A stretch of DNA of 64,000 nt from positions 3,596,001-3,660,000 of the forward strand of contig CP066225.1 in NCBI GenBank assembly GCA_016350165.1, read 5' to 3'. Source of the stretch: Planctomycetota bacterium (GTDB lineage: Bacteria > Planctomycetota > Phycisphaerae > Phycisphaerales > Phycisphaeraceae). Positions within the stretch are counted from its first letter, which is position 1. Every line of letters starts with the position of its first letter. Both the position numbers and the translations under genes were made by a program. The notes below the pieces were generated by a model that saw only the letters and a list, made by a program, of their open reading frames with translations, did no database searches and had not been told where the DNA came from. Positions 60,503 to 64,000 of the stretch are shown in pieces.

Positions 60503-63079
60503 ATGTTAAGACTCTTTAAATTGCAAACGCTGACTGCTCGCCTGTTCGCTACGCTGATTATCATCGGCATCGTGCTTGCGACCGCGATCCATGCAATACT
60601 TCTCTACCGCAATCATCAATACCAACAACGCTTTGCTTCTACGCAAATCAATGAAGCGTTGCAAACCACACTACAGAATCTTTCACGTCAACTCCAAACC
60701 CCAACCCCAGCTGACATTCTCCTAGCTCTCAATGATGCTTTTACTCATTCAAGCATTGTTGCTGTACGCCTAACTAATCCAGACGGCAACATCACCGATA
60801 TTGGCAATTGGAATCAACTCGATCGCGAGCCAATCGATCATCTCATTACACGTCCACTGCAAACCAAGCCCAATCATAACGACGTCATTGATCAATCCAT
60901 GCTCATTAGCTTGGAAAAGAAAACAACCATCGTGCAACCATTCGATATCAGTGGCGAAACTTGGACACTCTCTTTCAGAGTTGATGCTGCAAAGATGTGG
61001 GCGAGCCAACGTGCAGGTCGAATCAGCCTTTATGCAATTCTATCTACCTGCTCACTCATTTTCACAGTTACAGTCCTCGTCTTCATTCGCCGTTGGTTTA
61101 TCCACCCACTTAAACAAATCAATAAGCTGATCAATCAGCATGCTCCTGCAGTCACATTCAACCGCTTGGCCAAGCAGAACAACAATGAAATCGGCCAACT
61201 CGCCAAGCACATTGAGGATTTGCAAACCCATCACGACTTGCAAACTAAAGAACTCCAGAATATTGCAAGCACCAGTACCGCACTTTACACCAATGCGCCA
61301 GCAGCACTAATAAGCATTGATCTTCAAGGCATCATCACACACGCAAACCAACGTGCCGATCAAATGCTTAACCCATCCAAAGATCAGCCGCTCATTGATC
61401 AAAATTCATACAACTACATTGACCCACGTGATAAACCAAAACTTCAGGAGACACTCGAACGTCTCACTTGGCAAGAATCATGTCGATGTGACATTCGCCT
61501 TCTCCTCGACAGCGGCAACGTCAAACTTGATGCCGCAATTGATGCAAGTGGCATACACGACGATTTAGGCAATCTTACTGCTGCTCGCCTTTCGATTATC
61601 GATATGAGCAGTACAACTGTGCTTCACCAAAAACTTGAGTCAAAAACCAGACTCATGAATATGGTCGTTGATCACATGTCAGACGGCATTCTCCTTGTTG
61701 ATCAATCAAATAAAATCGCTGCCGTCAATCAACGCATTTGCCAACTTTTGCATTCCTCACCCGAGCAATTGCAAGGGACAACATGTGATCACGCCTCACT
61801 ATGGGATCGTCTTGGCATCTTCGAACACGACAAATTCCTACAGCAATTAATCCGCATCGAAGCCGACGATCAACGCCCAACACAAGAGAATATCAAATCA
61901 ACGCACGGCTCATTTACCTTCCAAGGCATTCCCATTCGTGACGGCCTCGGTGAATTGCAAGGGAGACTCTGGGTTATCTCAGAATCAACCAACCAGGAAA
62001 ATGACAACCGTCTTGCAAATCAACAAAACCAACGCCTTGCCACCATCAAACATTTTGCAGATGAGATCGCAAAAGCATCTACAACCTCACAACTTCTCGA
62101 AATTACGGTCAAGCAACTTCACGACTTCTTCAACGTCGAAGCTGTTGGCATTGCAATTCGTGACAACAAACCACACAAACGCTCGCAACAACTCCTCTAT
62201 CGCAATGATAGACACTGTGAACTCGATTCAGAACGCAAACTTATTCGCGCTATCGAAACAGGCTTGATGCCCGAAATTTTTGCATCACCTGATTTCGCAT
62301 ATTGGCCAGATCTCGATATCAGTAAAGGCTTTTGGCTCAACGATCGTCACCGCTCCAGTTGGCGTCGCACTTTCACTAACTGCAACTTCACCTCCCTTGC
62401 AGTGGGCCCTCTCATCGATAACTCACAAACAACCCAAGGCTTCGTTTGGTGCGCGCAACGTGCTGGCGAACGTTTTGAACGTCATGAAATGCTCATGATC
62501 GAACTCATCACACCTCTCATCGAAGCTCGCCTCGAACTCGTGCAACTCAAAGAATCACTCAAAGCAATCAACCTCATTGATCCCGTCACCTCACTTCCTT
62601 CACAGCAGCAATTCCTTTACGCAGCAGAGCACGTCAGGCATTCAACCAACAACGCATGGTCATTACTCATGCTTGACGTCGATTATCTCGATCGTGTCAC
62701 CGATCAGATGGGCCACGATTCTTCTGATCATTTACTTCAAAGTATCTCATCCATCCTTCAAGCCATCATTCGTCGTAACTGCTTCGTAGCTCGTTACAAG
62801 CACTCTTCATTCGCAATCATCATCCCCGACAACGATCGCGAAAATATCTATAACCTTGCCGAACGTTTACGTGATCGTCTTGCTACGACCACTCACCAGT
62901 TAGCCGACGATCAATCAGTTGCCACATCTTGCAGCATCGGCATCGCCTTCTCAGACATCGACGGCCCCGAAATCGCACAAATCCTCGCCATCGTCGAAAC
63001 ACGTACTCAATCCGCTCGTACACATGGCCGCAACTGTATCGTCGATTCCAACGGCCTTCTCGATTCTGTCGCCAGTTAA
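60503..63079 (+). CDS. Membrane sensor, HAMP-PAS-PAS-GAF with degenerate GGDEF domain
   Basis: 858 residues from ATG 60503 (GGAGAAGG directly upstream). A helix (about 13-35), a periplasmic sensor (about 36-180), a second helix (about 187-205), HAMP (about 206-260), two PAS-like domains (about 262-375 and 388-500) and a GAF domain (about 520-680) lead to a C-terminal GGDEF-like domain. There LDVDYLDRVTDQMGHDSSD keeps the start of the fold, but the active-site loop is RYKHSSF in place of RYGGDEF. The GTP-binding catalytic site is therefore missing, so it is unlikely to make cyclic di-GMP; it might bind GTP or a partner. No EAL domain follows. Confidence 0.9.
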   Translation: MLRLFKLQTLTARLFATLIIIGIVLATAIHAILLYRNHQYQQRFASTQINEALQTTLQNLSRQLQTPTPADILLALNDAFTHSSIVAVRLTNPDGNITDIGNWNQLDREPIDHLITRPLQTKPNHNDVIDQSMLISLEKKTTIVQPFDISGETWTLSFRVDAAKMWASQRAGRISLYAILSTCSLIFTVTVLVFIRRWFIHPLKQINKLINQHAPAVTFNRLAKQNNNEIGQLAKHIEDLQTHHDLQTKELQNIASTSTALYTNAPAALISIDLQGIITHANQRADQMLNPSKDQPLIDQNSYNYIDPRDKPKLQETLERLTWQESCRCDIRLLLDSGNVKLDAAIDASGIHDDLGNLTAARLSIIDMSSTTVLHQKLESKTRLMNMVVDHMSDGILLVDQSNKIAAVNQRICQLLHSSPEQLQGTTCDHASLWDRLGIFEHDKFLQQLIRIEADDQRPTQENIKSTHGSFTFQGIPIRDGLGELQGRLWVISESTNQENDNRLANQQNQRLATIKHFADEIAKASTTSQLLEITVKQLHDFFNVEAVGIAIRDNKPHKRSQQLLYRNDRHCELDSERKLIRAIETGLMPEIFASPDFAYWPDLDISKGFWLNDRHRSSWRRTFTNCNFTSLAVGPLIDNSQTTQGFVWCAQRAGERFERHEMLMIELITPLIEARLELVQLKESLKAINLIDPVTSLPSQQQFLYAAEHVRHSTNNAWSLLMLDVDYLDRVTDQMGHDSSDHLLQSISSILQAIIRRNCFVARYKHSSFAIIIPDNDRENIYNLAERLRDRLATTTHQLADDQSVATSCSIGIAFSDIDGPEIAQILAIVETRTQSARTHGRNCIVDSNGLLDSVAS

Positions 63080-63542
63080 GTCCCCTCACATCATTCCGTT
63101 GCAAATGCGCAACCATTTATCCAGCGCCGTCATCCAAACATGATGGCGTTCTTGTACATCAACACCACATCTCGATCCTTACCTATCCTTTATGTTGTTT
63201 TTGCGAAACAGAGCCATAACTGCCTGTAAACTAAACACTTAAAATATAGATTTCCGGTTTCCACCTTTACGCGTGTTTCTCAAACACCACATCCTGTCGC
63301 ATCCCTCGCAAGCAGACTTACTGATTTAGTGTAATTTAGTATTCGTAAACTTATGTGTTTTATACGTTTATGGCTTTTCGAGTTTTTCTGGCATGCCTCC
63401 CACACCTCTGGCATCACCTTTGTAACTATTCACGCATCGCCCGAATGGATAAGGACGCGACGCAAGCGTGAGACGCAAATACGCCAAGGGACAAGGGATA
63501 ACAGTTGACTGGAGGTGGGGATGGATAAGGGAGTTACCTAGC
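63080..63542. other. Intergenic spacer upstream of the coiled-coil gene
   Basis: 463 nt with no gene I trust. It includes a CTGGCAT direct repeat (CTGGCATGCC at about 63389 and CTGGCATCAC at about 63410). The frame from 63468 continues into the next gene but has no ribosome site there. No clear terminator for the sensor gene is seen. Confidence 0.45.
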
Positions 63543-63872
63543 ATGGAACAGAAAAGTTTTCACTCAGAATTTCAAAACAAGCTCGCCGACCTCATGAGCG
63601 AAATCTCCACGCTGCCCAAGCGTGAACGCGATAAACTCACCGAGCTCGCAGGCAAGACCCAATCAAAGCACGACCAACTCAAAAAGACTGTTGATGGCCT
63701 CCAAGAGTCCCTCGACTATCTACGTCTCTCCATCAAATATCTCGTCTTCGATCTCGAAGCCACTCGCCGCGAGAACGCATACCTCCGCAAGATTATTGAA
63801 GAGGAACCATCCTCCGAAGCCGAAAATGACACAGGCACCGATGACTTCTCATCCAATGACTTCGGTTACTAA
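63543..63872 (+). CDS. Small coiled-coil protein, function unknown
   Basis: 109 residues from ATG 63543, chosen because GGGAG is 9 nt upstream. Nearly all helical: KLADLMSEISTLPKRERDKLTELAGKTQSKHDQLKKTVDGLQESLDYLRLSIKYLVFDLEATRRENAYLRKI has heptad spacing over about 65 residues. The C-terminal tail is acidic (EEEPSSEAENDTGTDDF). It resembles short regulatory or scaffold proteins; no family named. 128 nt to the window end hold nothing recognisable. Confidence 0.75.
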   Translation: MEQKSFHSEFQNKLADLMSEISTLPKRERDKLTELAGKTQSKHDQLKKTVDGLQESLDYLRLSIKYLVFDLEATRRENAYLRKIIEEEPSSEAENDTGTDDFSSNDFGY

Positions 63873-64000
63873 CGACAGACTTACGCGCTGCATATTCCAG
63901 AAATGCAACGAACACATAGTCTTGCCAATACCTGATTTTCTGTTTTTGGACAATTGACATCCAAAAACATCTCGCTCCTACACTCCTCCTGGAAAATCAG

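Overview
The window reads as chromosomal DNA of a planctomycete, most likely class Phycisphaerae. The reasons are sorting-tail (PEP-CTERM-type) secreted proteins, one with HAF-type repeats; a BlaI regulator next to an oversized BlaR1/M56 membrane protein; large VWA/MoxR membrane operons; and a metal-type KdsA plus an autotransporter, which imply an LPS-bearing outer membrane. This is inferred from protein content; there is no rRNA and no recognisable tRNA in the window. Genes are separated by long spacers and several begin at TTG.

Layout. 1-7.2 kb (all minus strand): an esterase-like protein cut by the window edge, a small alpha/beta hydrolase, a HAF/PEP-CTERM protein, a two-PDZ HtrA protease and panB. 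7.2-8.7 kb has no gene. 8.7-17.3 kb: a secreted helical-toroid-like protein, a second sorting-tail protein, a heterodimeric ABC exporter, a lipoprotein and a membrane-anchored endonuclease/exonuclease/phosphatase. 17.5-24.1 kb: a LOG-family nucleotidase, a HAD hydrolase, three exported proteins, a small membrane protein and a class V aminotransferase. 24.5-30 kb: an autotransporter, then an AraC regulator divergent from a PhyH dioxygenase. 30-41 kb: a repeat-rich spacer, a LamG protein, and the BlaI-BlaR1 locus, in which the second gene encodes 2173 residues combining an M56 protease, an esterase-like domain, nine ~120-residue W-Y repeats and an SLBB domain. 41-45.6 kb: an RND efflux pair. 45.7-48.9 kb: cytosine deaminase, alpha/beta hydrolase, deoC, kdsA. 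49-58.3 kb: a five-gene membrane/VWA/MoxR/DUF58/BatA operon. 58.3-64 kb: a Fur-family regulator, purM, a HAMP-PAS-GAF-GGDEF protein with an eroded GGDEF motif, and a small coiled-coil protein.

The most unusual feature is the giant BlaR1-like protein with two matching palindromes ahead of its blaI: a possible one-protein sensor, protease, esterase and glycan-binding device. Other points of interest are a pair of covarying terminator hairpins carrying anti-Shine-Dalgarno CU tracts, two gene-free stretches with helically phased A-tracts and GCGC palindromes, a ~50-bp tandem repeat with solo copies elsewhere, and GC-skew reversals that fall inside genes.
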